A stretch of 64,000 nt of DNA from Weissella soli (GCF_001761545.1 NZ_CP017326.1:930001-994000), one strand, 5' to 3'; numbered from the stretch's first letter, positions 10,103 to 19,184 are shown. The notes: generated by a model from the sequence alone, not told the origin. Program-made: numbers and translations.

Positions 10103-10942
10103 CTAATCAATGTCCATATGGAGCATCTTGGCGATATAACGGGCCATCCCATCCTGCGTGTTTGGTAAGTCAGTGACATCATCAGACACCGCCTTTAACT
10201 CAGGATTCCCATTAGCCATCACAATCCCATGGTCAGCCCATTGAATCATTTCCAAGTCGTTCATCTCATCCCCAAAGGCATAGATATCTTGCTTGTCAAT
10301 CTGATAAATATGGCGCAAGTAGTCCAAACCCGTGGTCTTAGAAACCCCGGCCGGTGCCACTTCCAAAACCGGTGACTCACCACCCCAAGTTTTGACCGTC
10401 ACCTGATCTTCACCATAACGATCCATCACAAACCGCTTGATTTGAGTTTGATGGAGGGGACTGGCGGCTTCCAATAAAATCGCATTAATATCTGCATTTA
10501 AGGATAACCGATCCAACATTTGCGGTCCTGCTTCGCGCGTTGGAAAGAACATTTGTTCGATGTCATCCAAATTTGCTGACACTTTTCCTGGGGATGCCCA
10601 CACAGAGTCCTTATTCTCAGCAACCACCCGCTCGATATTCATCTCTGGTGCAATTTCTAACAAGTCGAGCGCGATGTCACGTGAAATTTGATGTGAGTAT
10701 TCACGATCCCAAACTTGGTGGGGTTTGTGTCCCAAGGCGCCGTTGAAATTAATCATCGGTGATTTCAACCCTAACGTGTCATAAATATCGGTTGATAGTC
10801 GAGCTGATCGACCAGTGATAATGGAAATAATGTGTCCTTCATTTTGAACTGCCTGTAAAATACGGCGGGTCCGTTCAGAAACCTGACTCTTCTCATTTAA
10901 CGTCGTGCCGTCAAGATCGATACCAATTAGCTTTCTACTCAT
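10103..10942 (-). CDS. Cof-type HAD superfamily sugar-phosphate phosphatase
   Basis: HAD-family hydrolase with motif I IDLDGTT near the N-terminus (Asp nucleophile and Asp acid/base), ITGRSARL as motif II, and GDEMNDLEM as motif IV, the Cof/YidA subgroup pattern with a C2 cap. I choose the ATG at 10942 (MSRKLIGIDLDGTT, 279 residues) because AAGGAG lies ten bases upstream; an upstream ATG would add an unlikely 17 residues. The start codon overlaps the stop of a 49-codon ORF upstream, implying translational coupling. Substrate unknown; such enzymes act on sugar phosphates or FMN/PLP. Confidence 0.87.
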   Translation of the reverse strand: MSRKLIGIDLDGTTLNEKSQVSERTRRILQAVQNEGHIISIITGRSARLSTDIYDTLGLKSPMINFNGALGHKPHQVWDREYSHQISRDIALDLLEIAPEMNIERVVAENKDSVWASPGKVSANLDDIEQMFFPTREAGPQMLDRLSLNADINAILLEAASPLHQTQIKRFVMDRYGEDQVTVKTWGGESPVLEVAPAGVSKTTGLDYLRHIYQIDKQDIYAFGDEMNDLEMIQWADHGIVMANGNPELKAVSDDVTDLPNTQDGMARYIAKMLHMDID

Positions 10943-11084
10943 CGGTAGCGCGCTCCTTTTGTTGTGCAAGTCGCTCATCACGCAAGCGTGCAATCATCTC
11001 TGCGCGCGTTTCACCACGCTTTTCATTGATCGACCACTTCTTATTCATTTCTTTTTGCTTATCATCTAATAGGTAACGTCCCAA
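10935..11084 (-). CDS. Small conserved-looking hypothetical protein (49 aa, TTG start)
   Basis: Short minus-strand ORF read by hand: TTG start at 11084, TAG stop at 10935-10937. The product begins MGRYLLDDKQKEMNKKW and is highly charged and probably helical. A GTGAGGA ribosome-binding site sits about nine bases upstream. Its last codons overlap the ATG of the HAD phosphatase by eight bases, a layout typical of translational coupling. It lies right after a terminator, so it may be the first gene of the HAD-rsmF unit. I do not recognise the family; function unknown. Confidence 0.5.
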   Translation of the reverse strand: MGRYLLDDKQKEMNKKWSINEKRGETRAEMIARLRDERLAQQKERATDE

Positions 11085-11113
11085 AGCAGTATCCTCACTC
11101 TCTGTTCAATACG

Positions 11114-11148
11114 AAAAAACGTATTGAACCTATACAATTCAATACGTT
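11114..11148 (-). terminator. Intrinsic terminator of prs / aldo-keto reductase unit
   Basis: On the minus strand, AACGTATTGAA (11148-11138) pairs across a 9-base loop with TTCAATACG (11128-11120), followed by TTTTTT (11119-11114). A third copy of the arm lies at 11104-11113 and could form an alternative hairpin with the middle arm. Confidence 0.85.
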
Positions 11149-11196
11149 CTATTTTAGCGTATTTTATCAATTTTTCCTAACTGAAGCAGGTTCACG

Positions 11197-12186
11197 CTAA
11201 TCGTTCAAAATTGATTCGATCGCGGCCAATTCCTCAGCACCTAACGTCATATTATCGGCCACGCGCACATTATCCAACAAATGCTCAACTGATGATGCCC
11301 CAATGACGATTGATGTCACTCGTGGATCACGTAATAGCCAGGCCATGGCCAATTGGGCCAATGTTTGTCCACGTTGTTGTGCAATCGCGTTTAAGGCATT
11401 CAACTTGGCCACATAGGCCTCACGGTTATCAGCAATGAAACTGTTCGTCCGGTGCAATGGGAAATCAGCTGGAATGCCATCTAGATAACGATCAGTCAAC
11501 AATCCTTCGGCCAGTGGACCATATGCAATCAACCCAGCATGGTGCGCATCCAACACGTCCAACAAACCAGTTGTCTCGGCTTCACGATTCAACATGTTAT
11601 ATGACACCTGATTACCAATAAATGGTGTGTGTAACTCATCAAAGATTTCTGCAATGGCCGCCGTTTGTTCTGCCGTATAGTTTGACACACCCACGTACAA
11701 TGTCTTTCCTTGGCGTACCAACAAATCTAGTGCTTCGGCTGTTTCACGTAAGTTTGTGTTAGGATCCCAACGATGCGCATAGAAAATATCAACATAGTCT
11801 AAGTGCATACGCTGCAAAGATAAATCTAAGGATGCTGTTAACGGCTTCTTACCAGAAAACTCGCCAAGAGGACCCGGCCACATGTGATACCCCGCTTTGG
11901 TGGTAATCACCAATTCATTACGGTAAGGCTTCAAATCAGATTGGAAAACGGCCCCAAAGGTCTCTTCGGCGGTACCATTTGAAGGACCATAGTTAGATGC
12001 GTTATCAAATGAAAAAATACCATTGTCAAAGGCTTTCAACATCACCTCACGTGAATTGGCCAATGGCTTTTCATCACCCAAATTACGCCACAGCCCAAAT
12101 GATAGTGCGGGTAAAATCAGGCCTGAATCAGCGACACGCCGGTAAGGTAACTTTTCATAACGTTGTTCATCTGCTGCATATACCAT
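11197..12186 (-). CDS. Aldo/keto reductase, YghZ-like (L-glyceraldehyde-3-phosphate reductase type)
   Basis: NADPH-dependent aldo/keto reductase of 329 residues. The TIM-barrel tetrad is readable: Asp and Tyr in FDNASNYGP, Lys in VITTKAGYHMWPG, and His in IFYAHRWDPN. The KAGYHMWPGPLG and SLQRMHLDYVDIFYAHR stretches are characteristic of the YghZ/GprA subgroup (AKR14), which detoxifies methylglyoxal and reduces L-glyceraldehyde-3-phosphate. TAAGGAG precedes the ATG. It follows prs by 13 bases and shares its terminator. Confidence 0.88.
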   Translation of the reverse strand: MVYAADEQRYEKLPYRRVADSGLILPALSFGLWRNLGDEKPLANSREVMLKAFDNGIFSFDNASNYGPSNGTAEETFGAVFQSDLKPYRNELVITTKAGYHMWPGPLGEFSGKKPLTASLDLSLQRMHLDYVDIFYAHRWDPNTNLRETAEALDLLVRQGKTLYVGVSNYTAEQTAAIAEIFDELHTPFIGNQVSYNMLNREAETTGLLDVLDAHHAGLIAYGPLAEGLLTDRYLDGIPADFPLHRTNSFIADNREAYVAKLNALNAIAQQRGQTLAQLAMAWLLRDPRVTSIVIGASSVEHLLDNVRVADNMTLGAEELAAIESILND

Positions 12187-12199
12187 GATTTGCTACTCC

Positions 12200-13171
12200 T
12201 TATAACTTAACTTCAGGATTATTTGACGAACGTAAGAGTGATCCGACGTCCTGATTATTGTGAATGCGGGTAATGGCCTCAGCCAATAGTGGTGCCACTG
12301 ACAAAACCACCAACTTTGAAAATTGCTTATCTTCAGGAATGGGCAAAGTATCCGTTACCACCACTTTGCGAATATTGTCGTCATCTGCTAAGACATTTGC
12401 CGCATCATTTGAGAAGACTGCATGGGTCGCTACTGCGTACACGTCAAGTGCGCCAGCTGCCTTCAAAGCGGCTGCCGAGGTTACCATGCGTCGACCAGAG
12501 TCAATAATATCATCAACGATGATCGCAATGCGACCAGAAACATGACCGACAATGGCATCTGGGTTCTTAGGATCTTCTCGTGCCACGCGGTCATTAATCA
12601 CACCCCAAGGTGCGCCTAGGATTTCCGCAAAACGCCGGGCACGACCAGCACCGCTATGATCAGGCGCAACAACCACTAAGTTGTCCAATAGTTTACGTGA
12701 ATAGAAATAATCTGATAACAACGGTGCGCCAAGGAGATGATCCACAGGAATATCAAAGAATCCCTGTACTTGATCAGCATGCAAATCAACCGCAACCACG
12801 CGATCAACGCCGTTCATCTCGAGTAATGAAGCAATTAATTTAGCACTGATTGGTTCGCGTGCTTTTGCTTTACGATCTTGTCGGGCATATCCATAATATG
12901 GCAGGACAACATTAATCGTTTTAGCTGATGCACGTCGTAAAGCATCTACTGCAATCATGATTTCCATAAAGCTATCATTAACCTCACCACCGATTGGCGA
13001 CACAACAAATACATCATCCCCACGGATACTTTCCAACACGCGTAATGCGATCTCGCCGTCCTTAAAGCGCTTCACCTCAACCGGTGTTACTGGCAAATGT
13101 AGTTCTTCAGAAATTTTTTGGGTCAATTCTGCATTTGTTGATAACCCAATAATTTTTAGTGTGCTTTTCAC
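12200..13171 (-). CDS. prs: Ribose-phosphate pyrophosphokinase (PRPP synthetase, Prs2-like)
   Basis: Makes PRPP from ribose-5-phosphate and ATP for nucleotide, histidine and NAD synthesis; 323 residues. Clear family segments are RFKDGEI, the VAVDLHADQVQGFFDIPVDHL region and PDHSGAGRARRFAE. The PRPP-binding loop reads DDIIDSGRR instead of the classical DDxIDTAGT, as in the second Prs paralogue I recall from lactobacilli, so catalytic competence should not be taken for granted. The start is a GTG with GGAGG eight bases upstream. First gene of a unit with the aldo/keto reductase; a 433-base gap with several inverted repeats precedes it. Confidence 0.92.
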   Translation of the reverse strand: MKSTLKIIGLSTNAELTQKISEELHLPVTPVEVKRFKDGEIALRVLESIRGDDVFVVSPIGGEVNDSFMEIMIAVDALRRASAKTINVVLPYYGYARQDRKAKAREPISAKLIASLLEMNGVDRVVAVDLHADQVQGFFDIPVDHLLGAPLLSDYFYSRKLLDNLVVVAPDHSGAGRARRFAEILGAPWGVINDRVAREDPKNPDAIVGHVSGRIAIIVDDIIDSGRRMVTSAAALKAAGALDVYAVATHAVFSNDAANVLADDDNIRKVVVTDTLPIPEDKQFSKLVVLSVAPLLAEAITRIHNNQDVGSLLRSSNNPEVKL

Positions 13172-13604
13172 CAGTCATTCCTCCGCGTCATCTTTGTTAC
13201 TGACAATTGTTTATTGTCTTAATTTTACCAGAATTTTTACGTTTTTGTTACTTGACTGCTAAAAAAGAAAGCGCTTCACGTTAGTCAGTTAAATGCAACT
13301 AAGTGCTACCAAAAAGTAAGTTGTCATTCTCACTTGACTTCCCGTGTGATTTTTCTGTGGAAACACGCCTGATCGCTAGCTACTCTTTGAGTCATCAACC
13401 CATTCTTAGATTTTTCAATCTATATTCTCTACCTTAATGCATAGTAAGTCATCGCCGGTGTACAAGGAAAGTTGTACGCAAAAAAATAATTCCATATATC
13501 ACTATCTTTCCCTTCCCTTTTCACCAAATATTGGGTACACTGATTAAAATAAATTTTTCACAATATTGTTATGTTTAATTAGTCACAGAGAGGAATAAAA
13601 CATC
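13172..13604. other. Intergenic region with several hairpins between divergent prs and pyrD
   Basis: No ORF of note. On the minus strand (prs leader side) several stems can be drawn: AGATT/AATCT near 13408-13423, ACTC/GAGT near 13382-13392, CGTGT/ACACG near 13343-13367, and CACTTAGT/ACTAAcGTG near 13277-13304. They precede an AAGCGCTTTCTTTTTT stretch at 13261-13276. GTGTACAA/TTGTACGC (13458-13478) is another stem. The AGAAAGCGCTTCAC word (13266-13279) resembles a CcpA cre site. The arrangement suggests a structured leader or small RNA, but it matches no class I know. Confidence 0.35.
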
Positions 13605-14537
13605 ATGACAACGCTTACCGCCAACATTGCTGGCTTTGAATTTGACGACATCCTACTGAATGCCGCTGGTGTCTATTGCATGACCACCGAGGAACTTGAC
13701 CAGGTATTGACTGCCCCCGGGGCTGGGTCACTGGTCACCAAGTCAGCCACACCTAGTTTCCGGGCTGGTAATCCAGCACCCCGCTTTACCAAAATGCCCC
13801 TTGGTTCAATTAATTCGATGGGTTTACCTAATAATGGCTTAGATTACTATTTAGACTATGTCATCACTAAGCAGGCTGTAAAGCCCCTTTTTCTGTCAAT
13901 TGCTGGCTTGACCAAGACCGATAATCTGGCGATGCTTCACCAAATTCAAGCGTCTAATTTTAATGGTTTGGTTGAACTAAATCTATCTTGCCCAAACGTC
14001 CCTGGTAAACCACAAACGGCCTATGATTTCGATGCAACCCGCGCCATTTTGACTGAGGTCTTCCAATTCTATACCAAGCCCCTCGGGGTCAAGTTGCCAC
14101 CCTATTTCGATATTGTGCACTTCGACATGGTTGCGGCTGTGTTAAACGACTTCCCTTTGGCATTCGTCAATACCATTAATTCAATTGGTAACGCCCTGGC
14201 CATTGATCCAGAAACCGACAGCGTGATGATCGCTCCTAAGGGCGGCTTTGGCGGTATCGGCGGGGAAATCGTGAAGCCAACTGCTTTGGCCAATGTTCGG
14301 GCCCTCCGACTGCGTCTGAACCCTGCCATCAAAATTATCGGGACCGGTGGTGTCCAAACCGGCCGTGACGTCTATGAACACATCCTGTGTGGGGCTGATT
14401 TAGTTTCGGTCGGGACCAACCTTGCCTTTGAGGGACCAGCTATCTTTGACCGTCTTAAGACAGAATTATTAGCTGAGATGGCCAAAAAAGGCTATCGTTC
14501 ACTAGCCGATTTCCGGGGTAACTTGCAAACGCTGTAA
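13605..14537 (+). CDS. pyrD: Dihydroorotate dehydrogenase, class 1A (fumarate)
   Basis: FMN enzyme oxidising dihydroorotate to orotate with fumarate as electron acceptor, in the cytosol; 310 residues. The class 1A signature [12 protein letters not shown] (126-137) contains the catalytic Cys129; class 1B and class 2 enzymes have a serine or a different context. Lys46 (VTKSAT) corresponds to the FMN-contacting lysine. GAGAGG lies upstream of the ATG. It is transcribed away from prs. No other pyr genes are in the window. Confidence 0.95.
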   Translation: MTTLTANIAGFEFDDILLNAAGVYCMTTEELDQVLTAPGAGSLVTKSATPSFRAGNPAPRFTKMPLGSINSMGLPNNGLDYYLDYVITKQAVKPLFLSIAGLTKTDNLAMLHQIQASNFNGLVELNLSCPNVPGKPQTAYDFDATRAILTEVFQFYTKPLGVKLPPYFDIVHFDMVAAVLNDFPLAFVNTINSIGNALAIDPETDSVMIAPKGGFGGIGGEIVKPTALANVRALRLRLNPAIKIIGTGGVQTGRDVYEHILCGADLVSVGTNLAFEGPAIFDRLKTELLAEMAKKGYRSLADFRGNLQTL

Positions 14538-14587
14538 CTATCTATTGAATTTATTTTAAGAATCCGTTATGCTTACCTATGACGATT

Positions 14588-14673
14588 CAAACAAGCTGGG
14601 GTGCTCCTTTTGGGGCTGAGATAATACCCATCGTACCTGATCCGGATAATGCCGGCGGAGGTAGCTTGGTTTG
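14588..14673 (+). ncRNA. TPP riboswitch (THI element)
   Basis: Contains the conserved THI-box core: GGGGTGCT, GGGGCTGAGATAATACCC, and the ACCTGATCCGGATAATGCCGG stretch. The closing P1 helix forms between CAAACAAGCT (14588-14597) and AGCTTGGTTTG (14663-14673). It binds thiamine pyrophosphate and controls the ykoEDC transporter operon downstream, via the terminator at 14693-14730. Confidence 0.96.
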
Positions 14674-14692
14674 TTTACCTAGTAAGTAAACT

Positions 14693-14730
14693 GACCCAGT
14701 CCAGCTTTTTGCTTGGACGGGGTCTTTTTT
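14693..14730 (+). terminator. Riboswitch-controlled terminator
   Basis: GACCC...GTCC pairs with GGAC...GGGTC (arms 14693-14705 and 14711-14724), followed by TTTTTT. It sits 20 bases after the TPP aptamer and before ykoE, so high TPP should terminate transcription here. Confidence 0.88.
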
Positions 14731-14838
14731 CTTTTCCATGCGTTCGATCATTCCAATGCTGTGATGTTCTACTGCCATCGCGCTTGCGGGAATCACGCTT
14801 GTTTGACGTTACATTCTAATAATTCGGAGGTTTGCGCC

Positions 14839-15402
14839 ATGCAAACAGTTTCATCAAAAGACAAGCGTTCATGGTCATTAAATGACGTCATTACACTTGC
14901 CATTATTGCTATTTTCTTCGGTGTGATCTATGAAGTATGGGGCTTCGCATACAATGCGATTGCAGCCACACCTTTAAAGATTTATGCCAATGACATGACG
15001 CTGGGTGTTTGGATTATGGCTGGTCCAATGGCTGGTGTGTTACTCAAAAAGGCCGGTGCCACAACCATTGGTGAAATCTTGGCAGCCGTCGTTGAAATGC
15101 TACTCTTCTCACAATGGGGCTTTTCAAATGTCATTTATGGTTTAGTGCAGGGAGTTTCCAGTGAAGCTGGGTTTGCGCTCACTGGCTACAAGAACTGGGA
15201 TAAGTTTGGCTTGTTCATGTCAACGGTATCAACGACGGTCTTGATGTTCATTTGGGACTGGTTCCAAAGTGGCTACAACACATTCTCATTTGGCCTACTC
15301 ATCACCCTTTTCATCATCCGTTTCATTTCAATCGGATTTTTCGCCGGTGTATTAGTTTACTGGATTCAAAAGTTAGTTGATCAGTCAGGCATTCGCCACT
15401 AG
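14839..15402 (+). CDS. ykoE: Thiamine-precursor (HMP) ECF transporter, substrate-specific component YkoE
   Basis: Integral membrane S-component of about 187 residues with five or six hydrophobic helices (DVITLAIIAIFFGVIYEVWG is the first). YkoE-family members bind hydroxymethylpyrimidine or related thiamine precursors. The start at 14839 (MQTVSSKDKRSW) is chosen for the GGAGG eight bases upstream; an in-frame upstream ATG at 14713 would lie inside the riboswitch terminator. First gene of ykoE-ykoD-ykoC; the TPP riboswitch upstream supports the thiamine role. Confidence 0.88.
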   Translation: MQTVSSKDKRSWSLNDVITLAIIAIFFGVIYEVWGFAYNAIAATPLKIYANDMTLGVWIMAGPMAGVLLKKAGATTIGEILAAVVEMLLFSQWGFSNVIYGLVQGVSSEAGFALTGYKNWDKFGLFMSTVSTTVLMFIWDWFQSGYNTFSFGLLITLFIIRFISIGFFAGVLVYWIQKLVDQSGIRH

Positions 15403-15412
15403 GAATAATTTC

Positions 15413-16816
15413 ATGACCAAATTAGAAATTCGAAAACTTAATTTCTCTTATGGGTCAAAGAATAGCGACATTCTTCGGGATGTCGCTTTAACTTTAGCAC
15501 CCAACTCGTTTAATTTGCTTTACGGGCCCAGTGGCTCTGGCAAATCGACCTTACTTAAATTAATGGCTGGTCTCTACCCTAATTTTAGCGGTGACATTAC
15601 GCAAGGTGATGTTTATTTGCTGGGACAACCCGTTGGACCAATTGTCAGTTTTGAACGCGCACAACACATTGCGATGCTTTTCCAAAATCCGACACGGCAA
15701 TTTGCGATGCAAACACCGCGTGAACAAATTGAATTTGCGTTAGAAAACCTGCAATTACCCCGTACAGAAATTCAGACGCGTACTGAAAATGCTTTGCTGA
15801 TGCTGGACTTGGTACCATTAGCTGAACGACAGTTATTCACCATGTCTGGTGGTGAACAACAGCGCGTGGCCCTGGCTGTCATTTTTGCGCTGAATGCGGA
15901 AATCATCTTGTTAGATGAACCCTTTGCCAATGTTGATCCCGAAAGCCGCCAACAGTTGTTGCACATCATTAAGTCGCTGCAAACTGATCATGGTAAAACG
16001 ATTTTTATCTCTGACCACGATTTAACGGGTTATGCACCATTAGTTGACCACGTTTTTCAATTACGGGAGCAACGCCCCGTTGAAGTCGCCCTGACTGAAT
16101 TAACGGCGCCAACTGTGCCACCAATTGTTGGGACACCTGCAGCACAAAGTCAGCTACACTGGCGTGACTTGACCTTACAGGTTGGCGCAACGATTCTCGT
16201 GCATGATAGTAGCTTTGCCTTACCCGTTGGTCAGCTTGGCCTGCTATCAGGAGCAAACGGTTCTGGGAAATCGACCCTTTTCCGTGTCCTTAGTAAGCAA
16301 CTTAGCATGTCCGGTGAAGTCACTTTTGCTGGTAAAACAATGGCTGACTATAAACTCTTTGATTGGGCGCAAGTCGTAGGTTATGTTTTCCAAAATGCCA
16401 GTGACCAATTCATCACGATGACCCCCCGAGAAGAATTTGCGCAAAGTCGTGCCCACAGTCACTTAACGGACTATTGGACGGATGACCGTATCAAGCGCGC
16501 CATCACTGCGTTAAACCTCGACCACGTATTGGATCACGTCGTGTACCAACTATCTGGTGGGCAACAGAAAAAAGTCCAATTACTGAGCGTCCTCATTAGC
16601 GGTCATCCCGTTCTATTACTAGATGAACCCCTGGCTGGTCTGGATAGTGCTTCGGTTCGCACCCTGCTCACATTGCTTAAAGACTACATCGTGACTAATC
16701 AGATTAGTGCATTGATGATTTCACATCAACGTCAATTCTTAAACGAATTCGTCGACTATGAACTGCACTTAGCTAATCACCGCATCGCACTAGTAACGGA
16801 GGCCCCTCATGACTAA
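15413..16816 (+). CDS. ykoD: Thiamine-precursor ECF transporter, double ATPase component YkoD
   Basis: Energising subunit with two fused ABC ATPase domains (467 residues). First domain: Walker A GPSGSGKST (38-46), signature MSGGEQQRVAL and Walker B EIILLDEPFANVD. Second domain: Walker A SGANGSGKST, signature LSGGQQKKVQL and Walker B VLLLDEPLAGLD. The ATG at 15413 follows the ykoE stop by ten bases with AGGA between. It hydrolyses ATP to drive uptake through YkoC and YkoE and overlaps ykoC by eight bases. Confidence 0.93.
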   Translation: MTKLEIRKLNFSYGSKNSDILRDVALTLAPNSFNLLYGPSGSGKSTLLKLMAGLYPNFSGDITQGDVYLLGQPVGPIVSFERAQHIAMLFQNPTRQFAMQTPREQIEFALENLQLPRTEIQTRTENALLMLDLVPLAERQLFTMSGGEQQRVALAVIFALNAEIILLDEPFANVDPESRQQLLHIIKSLQTDHGKTIFISDHDLTGYAPLVDHVFQLREQRPVEVALTELTAPTVPPIVGTPAAQSQLHWRDLTLQVGATILVHDSSFALPVGQLGLLSGANGSGKSTLFRVLSKQLSMSGEVTFAGKTMADYKLFDWAQVVGYVFQNASDQFITMTPREEFAQSRAHSHLTDYWTDDRIKRAITALNLDHVLDHVVYQLSGGQQKKVQLLSVLISGHPVLLLDEPLAGLDSASVRTLLTLLKDYIVTNQISALMISHQRQFLNEFVDYELHLANHRIALVTEAPHD

Positions 16817-17474
16817 TCGCCAACCCTTACCCTTGTTGATCTTCGTGTCCATCACTGGTTTAGGCATCATGTTTGTTAAATCAGTTTGGTTAAATAGCGT
16901 GTTGGTGTTGATTGGGATGGCCTTGTTGCTCCTATTACGTGTTAAACCAAAACCAGTGTTCTGGGCGCTGCTGATTTCACTACCCGCTGCGTTTGGGACT
17001 TGGTGGTCATACATGGCTTTTAGTACCTATGACAACTGGCATATTGCGTTGATCTATACGAGTCGTTTGTATGCCTTTTTGATGCTTGGCTTGACCGTCA
17101 CCTTAGCTTATACGCCCCGCGAGATTTTGTTCAGTTTGCGTGATTATCTCAAATTATCCGACACCTTTACGTATGGGATTTTGGCGGCATTTAACCTATT
17201 ACCTCGGGTGCGTCATCAAATTAAGATTATCCAGTATGGTGCTGCCATGCGCGGCATCAAATACCATTTGTGGTCACCACAGCTTTATTTCAAGGCAATA
17301 TTGACGGCGATTAATTGGGCGCAGGATCTATCGGAGGGGATGACCTCCCACGGATTTTCAGAGGGGTTCCCCCGCACGAACATCAAAACGCCCCTATCTA
17401 TACCACTGGTTTTCCTAACAACTATTAGTGGCTTGACTCTCCTATTGATTAGTCTACTAGGACATTGGTGGTAA
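16809..17474 (+). CDS. ykoC: ECF transporter transmembrane component YkoC
   Basis: T-component (CbiQ/EcfT family), 221 residues with N-terminal helices and the conserved coupling region VRHQIKIIQYGAAMRGIK before the last helix. It couples the YkoD ATPase to the YkoE S-component in the membrane. Start ATG at 16809 overlaps the end of ykoD and has GGAGG six bases upstream. Last gene of the TPP-regulated operon, followed by a strong terminator. Confidence 0.9.
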   Translation: MTNRQPLPLLIFVSITGLGIMFVKSVWLNSVLVLIGMALLLLLRVKPKPVFWALLISLPAAFGTWWSYMAFSTYDNWHIALIYTSRLYAFLMLGLTVTLAYTPREILFSLRDYLKLSDTFTYGILAAFNLLPRVRHQIKIIQYGAAMRGIKYHLWSPQLYFKAILTAINWAQDLSEGMTSHGFSEGFPRTNIKTPLSIPLVFLTTISGLTLLLISLLGHWW

Positions 17475-17497
17475 CTAGGCCACATGAAACTATATAA

Positions 17498-17534
17498 AAC
17501 CAATTAACTTTTTACGGAGTTAGTTGGTTTTTTT
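17498..17534 (+). terminator. Intrinsic terminator of ykoEDC
   Basis: AACCAATTAACT (17498-17509) pairs with AGTTAGTTGGTT (17518-17529), followed by a run of T. Confidence 0.92.
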
Positions 17535-17879
17535 ATAATAAATCTATGCAAAAAAGGTCGTTTTACATCATAACTTTTAAAATGAACATAAAAATTATAT
17601 TCAAGCAACAAATTAAAATCAGCATGCCAGTTCATTTAATTGAAAAATATTTTTTCTACTCGTTTTCTACCAGTTATAAAATTCTTGATAAATCACTATG
17701 TTAAATGCCTAATTAACCCTTAATTACCAGTAAGACAACATGACCTAATGATTCACTTACTTTTTATAATGCTGGCCGTAAAACCAACCATTATTTTTGA
17801 TTATCCAAAAACATATCCATTTATTTTTATTGTTATTTTCAAAATAGTATGCTATTTTTCATTTAATATTATTATTTGA
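17535..17879. other. AT-rich intergenic region before GT2 synthase
   Basis: No convincing ORF in 345 bases of AT-rich DNA. A short inverted repeat AAAATAG/CTATTTT (17841-17858) lies about 22 bases before the glycosyltransferase start and could be an operator or part of a promoter. No canonical -35/-10 pair was clear enough to call. Confidence 0.4.
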
Positions 17880-19184
17880 ATGGTGAAAAAGATGAATTCA
17901 TTTTTATTTGATGTGTCTATATTTATTGACATTGGAATTGTATTTCATATCCTACAATTTTTACCAACAATTGGAATTAAATTTTTAATTTCTTTTAAAA
18001 CTGGTAAACGAAAACTGACCCTCACATTTAAAGGACGTCCACTATTTTCGGAAGAAGAAAACCAAAAAGGTTTAACGGACCACTCTTTGTATATTGTTGT
18101 TTTAATTCCGGCATGGAATGAGCAAGATACAGTTGCTAAATCTGTAACAAGTATCTTAACCCAAACGCGCAAGCCAGATAAAGTTCTAGTTGTTCCAAAT
18201 AATACAACAGATTTAACGGCCGTTGCAGCCATGGCTGCTGGTGCACAAGTGTTAGTTATGCCCGGTAAAAATACTAAGAAAAAAGCCGGTGCATTGAATT
18301 ATGCCCTCGACCAGCTCTCAGCTGAACTTGATAGCCATAAACACTCTGCCGTCATTGTCATGGATGCAGATACCACGGTGGACAGTGATTTCGTTGAACG
18401 TGCTGAAAATAAAATGGGACGAAATAAATATGTTGGTGGCGTCAGTTCTATTTTTGTTGGTCGCAACTCCCACAATATCCTGGGTACCTTACAACAAATG
18501 GAATTTGCGCGCTTTAGACGGTTAGTTAAGGAACGAATTGAAGTATATGTTTTATCAGGAACGGCTAGCTTAATCAGTTGGAATGCTCTGAAAAAAGTCA
18601 AGGAGGCTCGTATCATTGGTAAACAATTGCCAAAAGGTGACAGTTATTATGATGTCGATAGTATGACCGAAGATAACGAGTTGACCTTGGCCTTATTAGC
18701 GTTAGGCTACACGATTCCCCACGTTGGGATCGAGTCGATTACTGATGTCATGGAAGATTTTAAATCACTTTATAATCAAAGAAAACGGTGGTATATGGGG
18801 GCCCTACAAAATATTAAAATGTATGGACTAAAGATGCCTGTCTGGATGAGATTTATTTACTGGTTTCAACAAATTGGTCTTTACATGGCTCTGGCAATCA
18901 CACCAATTATCCTCTTTGCGTTTATAACATATATCATCAGAACTATTATGATCACCGGCACCCTAACTTCCCTATTTACACTCAATACGATAATTGCTTT
19001 AATTTTGTTTTATGCCTATATTTTTGTTCAAGTAATCACAGTTTGGGATCAGGGTTGGATGGCCCGATTACTAGCATTCTTCTATATTCCAGACCTAGTT
19101 TATGGCATTTTTTTGCTCATTTTCTACGCTGGGGCCCTCTGGACATTCATCACGAATAAAGAGCTGAGTTGGATACAAACATAA
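17880..19184 (+). CDS. Membrane GT2 processive glycosyltransferase (polysaccharide synthase-like)
   Basis: 434 residues: one N-terminal hydrophobic segment, a GT2 catalytic domain and about three C-terminal membrane helices, the layout of PgaC/hyaluronan/cellulose synthase-type enzymes. Catalytic signatures are VVLIPAWNEQ, VMDADTTVD (the DxD), TEDNELT (the third Asp) and QRKRW for the polymer channel. It probably makes a beta-linked exopolysaccharide at the membrane; substrate and product are unknown. Start may be 17880 or the ATG at 17892; neither has a strong ribosome-binding site. It stands alone, with no PgaB/D or BcsB-like partner nearby. Confidence 0.8.
   Translation: MVKKMNSFLFDVSIFIDIGIVFHILQFLPTIGIKFLISFKTGKRKLTLTFKGRPLFSEEENQKGLTDHSLYIVVLIPAWNEQDTVAKSVTSILTQTRKPDKVLVVPNNTTDLTAVAAMAAGAQVLVMPGKNTKKKAGALNYALDQLSAELDSHKHSAVIVMDADTTVDSDFVERAENKMGRNKYVGGVSSIFVGRNSHNILGTLQQMEFARFRRLVKERIEVYVLSGTASLISWNALKKVKEARIIGKQLPKGDSYYDVDSMTEDNELTLALLALGYTIPHVGIESITDVMEDFKSLYNQRKRWYMGALQNIKMYGLKMPVWMRFIYWFQQIGLYMALAITPIILFAFITYIIRTIMITGTLTSLFTLNTIIALILFYAYIFVQVITVWDQGWMARLLAFFYIPDLVYGIFLLIFYAGALWTFITNKELSWIQT

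Noticed and set aside
13172-13500. T-box, 6S or RNase P RNA in the prs-pyrD gap
   Set aside because: The T-box core (TGGTACCGCG-like), RNase P GAGGAAAGTCC and the 6S closing helix were not found; left as unidentified structured DNA.
13585-13604. AGTCACAGAGAGG before pyrD as a PyrR-binding loop
   Set aside because: Resembles the PyrR anti-antiterminator word only with an extra base and overlaps the ribosome-binding site; no terminator/antiterminator pair could be drawn.
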